Origin: Rhynchopus euleeides
Taxonomy: Eukaryota; Euglenozoa; Diplonemea; Diplonemida; Diplonemidae
DNA length: 64,000 nt
Reading direction: 5' to 3'
Assembly (NCBI GenBank): GCA_963210315.1
Contig: OY723238.1
Location: 2,046,001-2,110,000 of the forward strand
Position numbers and translations under genes: made by a program
Shown here: positions 53,440-64,000 of the stretch, in pieces
Layout of the letters: every line of letters begins with the position of its first letter
Numbering within the stretch: the stretch's first letter is position 1
The notes under the pieces: generated by a model
What the model was told of the DNA's origin: nothing
Seen by the model: the letters and a program-made list of their open reading frames with translations, nothing else
Database searches by the model: none

Positions 53440-54060
53440 GGTTGGGGGCGCAGGAGGGGGGGGGGGGGGCGGATGTTTATGGCGGGTCCTCAAATTGAAG
53501 CCTTGCCTGGAGCTGCTCCACAGCGTCCCGGGCATCGCTCTTCGCAGGAACTCCTCCTTCAAACGCTGCATGGGGATGTAGCGGCGGATGGTGCTCTCGT
53601 CGATCTGGCACAGGTCCTCCTGCAGCCACCTGATGCGCTCTTGCTTCGCAGAACTCGCCATCGTCACGCTTCTTCCTGACGCAGGCCTCCGCGAGCTGCT
53701 TCACCAGCTCCGCGTCCCCCCGATGCAACTGCGCGCGCTGGAGGGGGGCCCCGGATGGGAGGGGTAGGCGGTGCCGCATGGCTACACCTCGTGCAGGCTG
53801 CTGGATCGACGCCGCGGTCCCTGCAGCCGGGTCGTCGCAAACCCCAGAGCTTGTGCGGCCAGGTGCAGGGCTGCGACCTGTCTCGACCCGCATCTCCGCC
53901 CAGGCCCGCCCAGTCCCGTAGCTCACGCCCGACTAGGCGTTTCATCGCCTCGGGGATGAACCCCTCCGGAACTGGGTTCTTCCCCAGCCGTACGGCCTCG
54001 TCGTACAGCGCCCGTCTCCTGTATCGCTTTCATGAGCCGCTCGCGAGGGGGTGAAGGTGT
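53440..54060 (-). pseudogene. Minus-strand coding remnant in the G-run element
   Basis: Pieces in different frames look like protein: AELVKQLAEACVRKK (about 53720-53670) followed out of frame by KQERIRWLQEDLCQIDESTI (about 53645-53585), and further upstream EGFIPEAMKRLVGRELRDW (about 53975-53920). Together they suggest a frameshifted gene of the element, maybe once its mobility protein. I recognise no domain. Confidence 0.3.
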
Positions 54061-54720
54061 AGCGCCCCTCGACGGGGTGCTGGAGGATGGCCCTCAGGTC
54101 ATCGGGCTCATCGCGGTGGTATTGACAACTTGAGGCCCCCTGTGGTTAAGCCCCCCCTTGCCAGACCCCCCAGGGGGGGCTTAAACACGGGGGATCCCAG
54201 GTAATAGCGTTTTCCTCGCTGCCCCTGTCGCTGCCTCCCGTGGGGTCTCGACAGCACTAGACATTTCGGCGCAGGTAGATTGCCTCCACTACAGGCTCAC
54301 CCTAGACGAAGAGGGTGTCGCCATGGGAACCACAAACCCGATGAAGTGGTGTGTAGTGCTAACACGCCATGAAAGCCTCGCCAACCTGGCCAATTTAGCC
54401 GGAGGGGCATCGGTCTACCTGGAACAATGAGACGCTCAAAATACCAAGGGAACCCGCACGTCTTCTTTGGAATTCCCCTCAACGGGGAACACGCACCTGA
54501 CCTGGTGTCCCAAGGCCACGACGCCTCCCCCCACCTGGCACACCGGATCCCGCTGGACTGTGGGGGCGTCACTAAAGTGTTTGCGTAATAACACTGTGTT
54601 CACCACCTCCGGTCTTCACGGTCAGGTGAAGATCAATTTTGCAGATCGCGACATGTCATGACCACGTCATGGGGTTCTTCGGGTGTCCCCATTCAGAAAA
54701 CACCCGAGAAATATGACAAC

Positions 54721-54759
54721 TTTGCTAAACTGGACCCAACTCCCCACACTCTTTTTTTT
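54721..54759 (+). repeat. 38-bp dispersed repeat, third copy
   Basis: Same string as at 9592-9629, again with a T run after it. Confidence 0.7.
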
Positions 54760-55396
54760 GCCATTTTTTCCATTTTTGGGCTCACTTTTTCTCACTTTTC
54801 TCACTCCAGAGCGAAGGCCCCCTATATACTCTTGTATTTGCATACTAGACAACTTTTCAGCTAAAAAACAATTTTTTGAAAACCCTGAATTACGTAAGCT
54901 GGCACGGTGAATAGAAGAGTATACCCTTGTATTTGCCCCCCCCCAGTAACATTTTCTGGAAATGTTAAGCCTGCCTGTTGGCTTTGGGAGAAGATCATGG
55001 GACCCACCCCTCAATGCGCCACTCTCTAGCCCAAGTTCTAACCAGGAAGGGGTTAGCTGTGTGACACATGAGCTTGGAATGCAAGGAACTGCAACGCCCC
55101 TGCTTTGGCGCCACCTCACCCAGGAGCACCTGGATACTAGGAGCTGGCTCTGGAACCCAAGGTCGCACTGGTAACGCCTGATACGCAGCCACATGAACTG
55201 CACAGCACGTGTATGCGGCAAAGTATGCATGTTATGTGCCCGCACGGACGACCTGGCCCCCTATCCCGGCCACTTCTCGCGATTTATTTTTAACATTTCT
55301 TTTAAATGTTACAGCGGAAATGTTAAAAACCGGGATTCTGAGTCCACATTTCGAATTATGAATTTATTTTTAACATTTATTCTGCAGGGGACGGTA

Positions 55397-56540
55397 GGCA
55401 GCGCTTGGGCAACAAATACAACCTCCTCATCAGGCTGCGGAGTTGCTTTTGTTTTGCCCGGATTAGGCGCACAAACAACAGCCTTCTCTTTTTTTGAAGG
55501 TGTGTCTTCAATCCAGGAATGGGCCCCATATTTAGGGAAAGCCCTGTTCTGATCGCATCATGGCTATTCCTGTGGCTGTGTCACAGCCCAGTTTTTTTGA
55601 AACGGTGAACATTTCACTTCAAGAAAACGGGCATCATTTAGGGAAGGCGGACAGAGAAAATTTCTCGCACAAAAAAACATTTTTTGACACCTTCTCCGGC
55701 CTGTACCAACCCCTCATATGGTCTTTTTGGGGTCCTAGAGGAACGTCTTCAACTCTCTTCACGACATAAATGCTCGCCGTTTGCTTTTATAATCGTAAAA
55801 ACACGTTTTGTGACCAAGCTGGCGGGACTACCAATTTCGAAAAAAAGGCAGGTGTGCCCCTTCAGGTCCCAGAAATGGGGTTCCAGGACCCCAGACCCGG
55901 AATCGAAGTCTGTGGGGTGATGACTGTCTCCCACACAGAACCGCTTCCTGGGTGTCTAGGTGGCATTTTATGACTGAAGACGGTCACACAGAGATCTTCA
56001 GGGAAGATTTCCCCAGGAGGAGATTCCCCGGATGTGTTGTGGAAATGACGGGAAGGACGCAGAGAACCCCAGACAAAAGGAAATCACGTGGACGAGTTCT
56101 CCGGAAGGCAGGTTGTTCCCCGCCCCCCTCCCTTGCGCATCAGGAGCACAGGGCCGAATATCCTATCCGGCGACGTTGTCCACACCACATATAGTTTCCC
56201 CACACCACAGAGATTACCCCGGGAGTTTCCACATCTCTGCGAGATTCCCCCGGTATTTTCTACATATTTGCACCGTATCAGTATTCGCGACCACAGGCTT
56301 TGCCGATTCTGCACTGTTGTTTTCACCCACATGCGAGATACCAGGCCTGCGCCTCTGCTTCGTCCGCGTCCACGGTGTGCTCCCCGACGTATCTGTGGTG
56401 CGTGAAGCCCAAACCCCTCTCCAACATTCATGCGAGGTTCTCGCGATCATTCTTGCATGCCGCCAAGTTCCTGCGACCAAGCCATTTCCCCACCACCACC
56501 ACCCAATGCAGGTTTTTTACACAAGGCCCGCCAACCTGCT
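55397..56540. other. Intergenic, no gene
   Basis: No supported frame. A C/T-rich stretch with CCACCACCACC just before the next start codon may be its leader. Confidence 0.4.
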
Positions 56541-57893
56541 ATGGAGGTGTACGTAGTCGACCCCCACACAGGTCTGCGGACCCCACTTGCCGTGCAGGGC
56601 GACGAGACGGTGCGTGGCCTGCGCCAGAAGGCTGTGCGGGTCGTAGTGGAGTGCGGTGCGCACGACATGTGCGTGCGTGGCGTGGCGTACAACCCTGCCG
56701 ACTTTGCCGCAGAGGAGGCGGGGCTGTGCCTGGCGGATGGGGACGAGGTCACCTTCCAGCAGTCCAGCCCCAGCCACAAGTCGCGTGCAGAGGATTCCAG
56801 CGAAGCGGACTCCAGCGAACACAACAACACTGGGTACTCCTCCTCCGTGCCGCGCTACGACTTCCCCCCGGCCAGCACCAGCGCACCCCAGACTTACAAG
56901 GGGCACACCGGCAGGGTCCTGGCCGTCGCCGTGTCACCGTGTGGCACTCTGGCATACACCTGCGGCAAGGACAAGACGGTGCGCGGCTGGCACACCGCAA
57001 CCGGAAGGCCTGCCCGCACATACGAAGGGCATGCGAAGCGGGTCAACGCCCTCGCCGTGTCGCCCTGCGCACAGCACCTCGTCAGTGGGGGCGACGACAC
57101 GTGTGCCTACGTGTGGGATGTGGCAGCCCCGGAACCCCAGCGCTGCTTGAAACACACCAGCGCCGTCACCAGCGTCGCGGTGTCCTCCACCGGGCGAGCC
57201 TTCGCGGGATGCGCAGACGGCACGGTGCACGTATGGGACATGCACACGGGTGCTGCGGTGTCAACCCTGCGCAACCACGCCGCAGCCGTGACGGGCCTTG
57301 CGCTGTCGCGCTGCGAGACACTCCTGCTCACAGGCAGCGCAGACCACTCCGCGAAGGTGTGTGACGCCTCCTCCTTCGCCCTCCAGCGCGAGCTGCTGTT
57401 CCACGACCTGCCCCTGCTGGGCCTGGCGCTGTCCCCCACGACAGGCTGCGTGTGCTCGTGGGACAGCGAGATGGTGGTGGTGTGGGACCCGCAGGACAGC
57501 GCCTCCGGCTGCAAGGGCACCCTCCAGCCCAGGTCGGCCCGGGGGAAGGGCAGCAGTCTCACAGCGGTGGCGGTGTCGCCTGCGGGGCCCCAGCTTCTGA
57601 GCGCCTACTCCAACCACACGGTGTGTGCGTGGAATGTCAACTCCATGACGCCCGACGGGTCCCGCCAGTTGAAATCGGGCTTCGACGCAGCAGCCTTCTC
57701 CCCTTGCGGGCGCTATGCCTTTCTCTGCAAGGGCAGTGTGGTGTGCGTCGAGAGCATCGCGGATGCAACTGCCCCGGAATGGAATGGTGCGAAGAAGCAC
57801 ACCCGCAAGCACAGCAGGCCACCGACAGATCTCCAGCAGCCCGGCAGGGCACCGACCCAGGACAACGGCGGCGGGTGCTGCACCCTCATGTAA
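56541..57893 (+). CDS. Ubiquitin-like / WD40 protein with CaaX tail
   Basis: 450 residues. ATG 56541 is chosen over the in-frame 56430 because it aligns with the MEV starts of the other ubiquitin-like proteins here. Residues 1-75 (MEVYVVDPHTG to LADGDEVTFQQ) form the ubiquitin-like part; a Ser-rich linker follows; WD40 blades run from about 118 (GHTGRVLAVAVSPCGTLAYT) to about 405, with closing strands VRGWHTAT, AYVWDVAA, VHVWDMHT, AKVCDASS, VVVWDPQD, VCAWNVNS and VCVESIA. The tail is basic (KKHTRKHSR) and ends GGGCCTLM: a CaaX box with a second Cys before it, as in prenylated and palmitoylated Ras-type proteins. It is expected at a membrane. Only distantly similar to copies A-F. No introns. 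Confidence 0.88.
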   Translation: MEVYVVDPHTGLRTPLAVQGDETVRGLRQKAVRVVVECGAHDMCVRGVAYNPADFAAEEAGLCLADGDEVTFQQSSPSHKSRAEDSSEADSSEHNNTGYSSSVPRYDFPPASTSAPQTYKGHTGRVLAVAVSPCGTLAYTCGKDKTVRGWHTATGRPARTYEGHAKRVNALAVSPCAQHLVSGGDDTCAYVWDVAAPEPQRCLKHTSAVTSVAVSSTGRAFAGCADGTVHVWDMHTGAAVSTLRNHAAAVTGLALSRCETLLLTGSADHSAKVCDASSFALQRELLFHDLPLLGLALSPTTGCVCSWDSEMVVVWDPQDSASGCKGTLQPRSARGKGSSLTAVAVSPAGPQLLSAYSNHTVCAWNVNSMTPDGSRQLKSGFDAAAFSPCGRYAFLCKGSVVCVESIADATAPEWNGAKKHTRKHSRPPTDLQQPGRAPTQDNGGGCCTLM

Positions 57894-59895
57894 GAATAGG
57901 GCTCAAACAAGTAGTGTCGGGGGGCTATCGATGGGGAGTTGTCGACAGTGTTCCCCCCTTTCCGGTCCCATGCAGGGAAGAGGAGGGTGCAGGGGGGAGG
58001 GGGGGGGGGGGAAGTATCATTGAAATTGAAACGATTTGAACGGTTTTGAACGGATATTTTCTACGCATATGTTTGGGGTGTGTGTGTGTGTGTTTGTTGC
58101 TGCCCGGAGGAACGTCCGCCGTGTCTATTCTGTTATGACTCGATCCCTCCCCGGCCAGCTGCCCTTTTCTCACGTTCCCTTTTTATTACACGGTCATCCT
58201 CTGGTCCCACCCCCCGCTGGTGGCCTAATGGGTGCAAGCGGCGCATAGGTCGCTGCTGTCCGGCAAACGCACCACCCGATTCCAGCGATGTCTGCAACCA
58301 TTTGCGTTTAGCAGCGCGGGCCTTTGCGGAAGCGTGATGGACACCTCCCGTTTGCAGGCATCGCTGTCCGAGGGTGGCAAGCGGCGCCACCTATCGTATC
58401 TCCCCCCACACGAGTCCCTTGGCGTGTTTGTGAAAGGGGAGGGGGGGTCAGGTCAAAGAATATTCCTTTTGACAGCGGGAGAGTGAAGCTTACACAATAG
58501 CTTACCGGCTATAAACCCACGCATCTGTGTGGTATGCTGTCTGCGTGGGCATTATTGGATCGCCCACGGTGGATCATGCCATACAGCTTGCTGTGCGGCC
58601 GCAGATCTGTTTGAAATCCGCCACCCGCCAGTCAGGGGGTGGCCACGCGTGCCCCACGTTTGCAACGCCACCCTCGTCTTATCCCCCTTCACCCCCCTTG
58701 CTTTCTTGACCCTCGTTGAAGGGGTTCATCACGCATCTAGGTGGCTTTCAGCCTTCACCTTGACATGCATGTGAGTCAGCACCCCACACGGTATCCGTGT
58801 CTATTTGGTATTGAGCACCGCTTTCATGATGCGCTGGTTGGAACGATGTCTGAATTAGTGGCGAAAGCGCGCTGCCTGCCGAGTTAGGAGGTCTTCCCAA
58901 GCTAGCTTGGTTCAGAATGGAAGTGGTCTCCGCTACAAAGGCAAAGGGCACTCAAGTCAACTGTTCAAGCTGTGGAACTCTGTAGTGGAGCCTCATTTCC
59001 CCCCACCCCCCCCCCTCCCAATTTCTATTTGTGATCGAACACTGCTGCGAACGGTGTCTATGTGACAGACGCACACGGAAAGCGTTGAGATCTAAATAAA
59101 CGGGGATGTTTTGTTCACCTATACACTCCACGCCCCCAACATGCAGGTGGCCAGAAGGGTTGCCAAAAGAAACCCCCCGGAGAGATTGATTTTTACCTTC
59201 ACTTTCGACAATCCGGCAATCCGACACCCCCTCCCAATCCCTCCCCCAGCTGCACAAAGAAACACACCGCGCACACTGGATCTTTTTTATGGTGTTTTCA
59301 CGGCAGTTACCGCAACGTTGTGGCCCTGAGCCATTTCTGGCCCACCAAGATGAGCCATGCCTGTTTGTGGGGCCTGGTGCGTGCAGGACCGCCTTAGGGC
59401 CTTCGCTCTGCGCCACTGTGTGCCAAACGGCGTTGCTTTGCAGCCCAGTGTTGTGAGGCGGGCCACTGTTTCTCGCTTCTCTGCGTTGGCTATGTTGGAT
59501 TAGCGGACCCGCATCGTACAGAAGTCCACGCAAGACCTTTGCACCGTGCTACTTCTATTACTATTCTGCACTTCCAAGCGAAGTCCCCCAAAGGGGCCTT
59601 CGCTCTGTGCCGCTTTACACCAGCTTTGTGTGAGACACATATCACACTTTTCTGCATTTCTGAGCAAAGCCCCATCCCCCGCCCGTATTTCTGCCATCGC
59701 CTTTGACCCCCACCCGCTATAGTTTGCTCGTTCGTTGCGTTTCCGCTCGCAGCACCCCCATCGCTACCCCCCAGGCCCACATTAATACCCAACCCGCTTT
59801 CTGAGTGATTTCGTCACCCCGGTTTGCGGGGGGTCGAACTCCCCCCGCTTCACCCAAAAAGGATTCTACGCATCACCATGCCTGGGTTCAACGGA
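57894..59895. other. Intergenic, no gene
   Basis: A GT run (58078-58093), two repeat ends GGGCCTTCGCTCTG (59397, 59601) and a weak copy of the TTCGACAATC upstream motif (59203). The many short frames overlap and lack gene features. Confidence 0.45.
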
Positions 59896-60229
59896 CCTTG
59901 GCAATCGCCTAAAAGATGGGGCGGGAATTGACGTGTGGGCTGGGTATATATAATTATAATTATGCATGGGGAGTGGGGGGTCGTGGTATGGTAACTTGCA
60001 GGCATGTGTGTGTTTCTGATCGAGAGCCACTGCGTGGTGGCCATTCTCGAATATTATCGAAAAGCGTAGCAACCGTGCTTCCTTCTTCCTTACTGTGTCA
60101 GTAATGATGCTTTGGCGCTTCCACCACCCTCGAGCCTGCTGCTTTGATGTGGGTGTGGAGCACCACGGGACAGGTAAGCACACAGAATAGAAGTAGGGTC
60201 GTCGGAATCACTCTTACACTTTTACACAT

Positions 60230-61416
60230 GGCTTCGTTCATAAACACCCCCCCCCCCCAGATTGGGCCTTTTAGCCATTTTTGGCCAAAAATTGGGAATA
60301 ATCGCATTCACCACCCTCGTCTGCCCCCCACCTGCACTTCGGGGGGTCCGGGGGGGCCACGGGGGACCCAGGAGTCCATTTTGCTCTCTCATTGGCATGG
60401 GAAATGGGGAAAAATACCTTCTCGCGAGCCTGGTACCGGATCACAAAAGAGCTGCCGGAATCGGCGTAAGTCTTCGTTCGACGAAACAGATGAGGGATCA
60501 GCTTGCTCGCGGAGTGGTCGTAGTCAGTGTCTCGGTATGCTGGCACCGAGCATCATTCAGCAGATGACAGGACTTCGACCTGGAGAGCAAACGCCACATC
60601 GTCCACGGGTTCCGGGATGACGGATAGTCAGAAGAGTGTCACATGCCCGTAGGTACAGGGTGTTCTCGAGGCAAGGGTGAGCCCCGGCGGTCGACCCACT
60701 ACGATTCACAGAGGACAACATCGATACGAACCAGTGTTCGACGGTGCTGATTCGGATGCACAGATGAGGGTCCCGCAAATCAGGCATCTACCTGCGCTCA
60801 TTGCAGCTTTGGAAGGACGCTGTCTGGTATAACCAGACGGTGGCGGACGAGTGTGGTGAAAGACGGGTATCATCTGCACAGCTCGACGACCAATTACATG
60901 TGTCACACAAGGCCATCCGACTGGTGGCTACTGCACTCGGGAGGGCAGCCCCCAGACGGAGTGAAAACATCTGCCGCAGCCAGTAAGACCACCACACGTC
61001 GGGGAGGAACTGCAGGATTTGCTCCACTCTGATGGTTCATTCTGACTTTTGTTAGGGGTCTGACACTCTGGCGCAACTCTGGCAACTGTATCGACGTCAA
61101 TGGAGGCGCAACGAACGAAGCCCCTATCAAAGGAGTCCCTGGTTCCCTCGTGGATGACATGTGCTCTGGTCCGGGTAAATACCAGAAGGCAGGAGAGTCG
61201 CAGAGACGGCCTAATGGAGCGTGGAAAAATGATACATTCCCCTCATGATTATGGGTCTTTTGCACAAAAATGACCGGAAAAAGGCCTCCCAAGTGCCCCC
61301 GAACCTGTTTTCCCACCTCGAGGGTGGTTGCGAGGGTGGTGAATGCGATTTTCCCCAATTTTCGCCCAAAAATGGCTAAAAGGCCCAATCTGGGGGGGGG
61401 TGTTTATGAACGAACC
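60230..61416. mobile_element. Element with 5-bp duplication, 1187 bp, proven by an empty site
   Basis: Ends GGCTTCGTTCATAAACACCC and the inverse of GGTTCGTTCATAAACACCCC; the inverse pairing continues inward for about 70 bp (CAGATTGGGCCTTTTAGCCA). CACAT is duplicated at 60225-60229 and 61417-61421 and single at the paralogous site 40074-40078. No open frame resembles a transposase. Confidence 0.9.
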
Positions 61417-61714
61417 CACATCATAAATGTGTGAAAAATACATCCCAAAACGATATTCACGTGACAGGTGTGTGCGGCGTTTGCTGCCCGCCCTTCACTT
61501 GCATCCACAACTGCGGGCTATCTTTCCCCCATCCCCACCGTGCGATACCCAGGCTCAGCTGCCTGGAAACATCACACCACACAGAACACAACCTTCTGCT
61601 CCTTCTCTCCCTGACCTCAGGTGGATATGCATCTTCCCACCGCACCACTTCACACGACATTCACGCACGCCGTGCTGAGACAGTGCGAATCAGATTTTTG
61701 TCAGAGCCCTGATA

Positions 61715-62970
61715 CAGAAGTCCAACCAAGTTTGGTGGGTATTTAGGTTGGTGGGTAAAAAGGTTGGTGGGGTACAAAGTTTGGTGGATTTGGGGGTCCC
61801 GGAAAAATTTGGTGGGTTTCTACCCCACCAACCTTTATAACGGTTGGCCCGTGAGACTTGTCGATTTTTGGAGGGTGGCCCAGTCAGGGGGCGCGGACGC
61901 AGCACAGCCCAATCCTGTCACACTGTTGCACACACCATGGTGTTCATTTTTCACCTACCGTAAACGGAAAAAGGGTGGACCGTAAAAATGTTCCAAGTTC
62001 CCAAAAAAAGGCCAAACGTTCCATCTTTTTTACGGTCCACCATTTATTGGGACTGAATATGGAAAAGACAATGCGTTTTTCGCCCGCGGGCTGGTGGGTT
62101 GCGGGGCGCGGACTGCGGCCTCCACGCCGCAGACACCCACACGTAGGCCTCCCGACCTCCCAGCTTTGGACCCTCCCTCCACCACCGCAACCAACACCAG
62201 CAAGAGAAGCAAGTCCTCCCTGCGTGTGGAAAAGGCACGATCACCACCACTCACCTCGAGACTCACCCACCACCACACCTCGAGAAGTGTAGTACCATGC
62301 AAGGAGCATTCCGGTAGAAGTAAAAGTAGAACCTGCTGCACGAGCCCACAAAAGCAGCCACAGTACGGCAGGGCGCGCAGACAGAAGCTGAGACCACCGG
62401 GCTCCCTCCAGATGTAAATTCGTGAATCAGTGCCCGGAAAATTCAGGGAAATCGTACTCCTTTAGTGTAGTACACCCTGCAGTAACTGTGGGAGAACAGT
62501 TCCCGGACGATGGTGAGCGCACACTCTGTGCTGAGGCCCTGTGGTGTTAATCCTGCAGCTTCAGTCGTACGATTTCCTTGGTTCCTTCGCGACTTCGTCG
62601 CGAAGGAACTCGTAAAAAAAACTGCCAAGTCCACGATCCCAACCGTAAAATAGGTGGACCGTAAAAATGTTCCAAGTTCCGGAAAAATCCCATTTGTTCC
62701 ATCTTTTTTACGGTCCACCTATAGTACGGTTCACCTTTATTACGGTCCACAATATTTCCGTTTACGGTATGCACATCCGCCCTACTCTAGGTTGGTACCC
62801 CCACGCTCAGATCGACCCCACGCCAAGTCGCCTGCACCATTGCGAGTAATGTTGGTGGGGTACAAAGGTTGGTGGGGTAAATTGTTTGGTGGGGTATAAA
62901 ATTTGGTGGATTTGGGGGTCCCAGAAAAATTTGGTGGGTTATTACCCCACCAACCTTAGTTGGACTTCTG
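61715..62970. mobile_element. TA-target element, 1256 bp, proven by an empty site
   Basis: Ends CAGAAGTCCAACCAAGTTTG and the inverse of CAGAAGTCCAACTAAGGTTG; TA duplicated at 61713-61714 and 62971-62972 and single at 40377-40378. GTTGGTGGGGTA repeats follow both ends. A TACCGT element is nested inside. Confidence 0.92.
61956..62769. mobile_element. TACCGT-family MITE, 814 bp
   Basis: TACCGTAAACGGAAA and its inverse, TA duplication. GGTGGACCGTAAAAATGTTC recurs at both sides of the body with TTTTTTACGGTCCACC inverses, giving a partly self-complementary unit. Confidence 0.85.
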
Positions 62971-63672
62971 TATTTGCTGACGGGGAACTACGTCGGAAGT
63001 CCAGAATAACGTACGTCACAAAGGGCTCCCTCAAAGAAACTACTCAATCTAAGGGGCTTTCTTCGTCTTTCTTGTTTCATAGGCTGATCACCCCATTAGC
63101 CTATTCAGGGACACCATTTGTGTTGCGTTCTTTGTTTGTACGCATAGTGCCTGCGAGTGCATGTGTGCAGTCGGCACAGTGGCAGGATCTGTGGGATCGG
63201 ACGCGAGATGAACCTGAGGCATTCCACCGGATAGATGGGATAATACCCGTGCTTCCCTCGAGGTGCCCCGGAGGATTCCCGGATATGCGTGAGGGTCATG
63301 TGGTGTTCGTACTGGTCATGCTGTAACATGCTGGCAAGAGGCGAGACAACTAGTGGGGTGGTGGTGGTGGTGGTGGTGGGGGGGGGGGGTCGGACGGGAT
63401 CTGACGGGTCAACCCTCCGAACGGTGGAGTGACTACAAAAAGGACAAACGTTGCCATACCGGGGACCTGGGGCTTGCGGTCAAACAGTCGACGAATCCTG
63501 GAGCTTGTCATAGGCCCTCCCGAGCCATTACCATCACTTGCCATCTCGCAGACCACGATGCCCTGTGTGAGTGGGTGGTCCCTAGTGTTCCCAACAACAG
63601 CACCTTCACCCACGTCACAGGATCACGGCGGGAGGACCGTGCGGTTGTCGTTGAGGGGAAGAGAGGGGAAGG

Positions 63673-64000
63673 ATGGAAGTGTCGGTGCGTCATGTGGAGA
63701 GCGGGCGGAGCTGTGTCGTCGGTGTTGCGGATGGCGGGACCGTGCTCAGCCTGAAGGCGGATGCGGTCAAGGAGATGTTCGCGGGTTCCATCAACGCAGA
63801 CCGGGAGGCTGCAGGGCTGGCGGCACGCATCGAAGGGTGTGACGAGGACCTGGACGATGCAGAGCGCGTTGCCAACACGGGTCTCGAGGTTGGGGATCCT
63901 GTCCAGCTCGTCCGCAGGTGGCCACACGTCAAGGCTCCCGCTGTCTACGACAAGCATGGGGAGGCTCCAGAGAACATCACACTGTCGAGGTGTGGCATCC
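63673..64000 (+). CDS. Ubiquitin-like / WD40 protein, copy F (cut by window end)
   Basis: The first 109 codons are open, starting MEVSVRHVESG, with the ubiquitin-like part complete and the first blade begun. Changes against E lie just before the propeller (KAPAVYDKHGEAPENITLSR), including Asn to Lys. The upstream CACGTG has become CACG. Whether the gene is intact cannot be seen. Confidence 0.8.
   Translation, partial: MEVSVRHVESGRSCVVGVADGGTVLSLKADAVKEMFAGSINADREAAGLAARIEGCDEDLDDAERVANTGLEVGDPVQLVRRWPHVKAPAVYDKHGEAPENITLSRCGI

Larger units (their letters stand above)
50665..54946. mobile_element. G-run TIR element, 4282 bp
   Basis: Left end CTGGGGGGGGGGCAAATACA, right end the inverse of CTGGGGGGGGGCAAATACAA, with TA at 50663-50664 and 54947-54948. 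TATGCAAATACAAGAGTAT occurs again inside both ends (50994 and inverse at 54827), next to GGGGGCCTTCGCTCT. It contains the 31-bp minisatellite, GC-rich sequence with minus-strand coding remnants, two GC modules, one 70-bp module and one 38-bp repeat. Confidence 0.85.
50576..55396. mobile_element. TACCGT-family element, 4821 bp with nested insert
   Basis: Ends TACCGTCCCCTGCAGAATAA and its inverse, TA duplication. AACATTT/AAATGTT motifs repeat inside both ends (50596-50660 and 54948-55385). Most of its length is the G-run element 50665-54946; without it the host is about 540 bp. Confidence 0.8.
59896..64000 (+). repeat. Segmental duplication, right copy
   Basis: Same order as 39758-40762 joined to 41631-42255, continuing past the window edge. 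It carries two elements absent from the left copy (60230-61416, 61715-62970) and lacks the left copy's 40763-41630. The pair dates these three insertions to after the duplication. Confidence 0.9.

Overview
The window reads as nuclear DNA of a GC-rich, repeat-laden eukaryote, most likely a free-living protist or alga; I cannot name the lineage. Supporting points: one gene carries a canonical 236-bp GT-AG intron, a poly(A)-tailed insertion has a short target duplication, protein families are eukaryotic in style (ubiquitin-like fusions, WD40 propellers, DUF268, a CaaX tail), and genes are widely spaced with no operons. Only about 10 kb of the 64 kb is convincing coding sequence.

Host genes. (1) A tandem family of ubiquitin-like/WD40 proteins: copy A 1791-2928 (frameshifted), B 19563-20166 (5'-truncated, frameshifted, stop lost), C 20453-26479 (split by two insertions and frameshifted), D 32149-33300 (intact), E 41944-43077 (intact), F from 63673 (runs off the window) and G 39708-39757 (50-bp stub). 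(2) A ubiquitin-like/DUF4116 repeat protein (17850-18692). (3) A coiled-coil protein with two membrane segments (27041-28174). (4) A class-III PLP aminotransferase (29784-31004). (5) A DUF268 protein (43699-44922). (6) A two-exon nucleotide-diphospho-sugar transferase (48657-50269). (7) A second ubiquitin-like/WD40 protein ending in a CaaX box (56541-57893). The N-termini of families 1, 2 and 7 look related, so one ubiquitin-like module appears to have been joined to different repeat domains.

Mobile DNA fills most of the rest, and much of it can be delimited to the base because segmental duplications within the window supply empty sites. Families seen: TACCGT elements (five, TA target duplication); G-run elements beginning CWGGGGGG (TA target, three long copies plus one nearly pure palindrome of about 56 bp); CATGG elements (6-7 bp target duplications, two closely similar 3.2-3.4 kb copies without genes plus one smaller relative); hAT-like elements with 7-8 bp duplications (33552-39301 and 40763-41630); elements with 5-bp duplications (37481-38928, 60230-61416); other TA-flanked elements (21703-26037, 61715-62970, 45344-46495); and a likely autonomous transposon at 11911-15967 coding for a broken or intron-split protein with transposase-like motifs and three C-terminal C2H2 zinc fingers. 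Elements are nested several deep inside one another.

Layout: 1-3.1 kb MITE and WD40 copy A; 3.1-17.8 kb repeat territory with nested elements and the zinc-finger transposon; 17.8-26.5 kb DUF4116 gene, WD40 copies B and C with insertions; 26.9-31.0 kb two intact genes; 31.9-43.4 kb WD40 copies D, G and E with a 5.75-kb nested insertion; 43.7-50.3 kb two intact genes flanking a foldback element; 50.6-55.4 kb a large TACCGT element carrying a 31-bp minisatellite; 56.5-57.9 kb the CaaX WD40 gene; 59.9-64 kb a second copy of the 39.8-43 kb segment, holding two further insertions and WD40 copy F.
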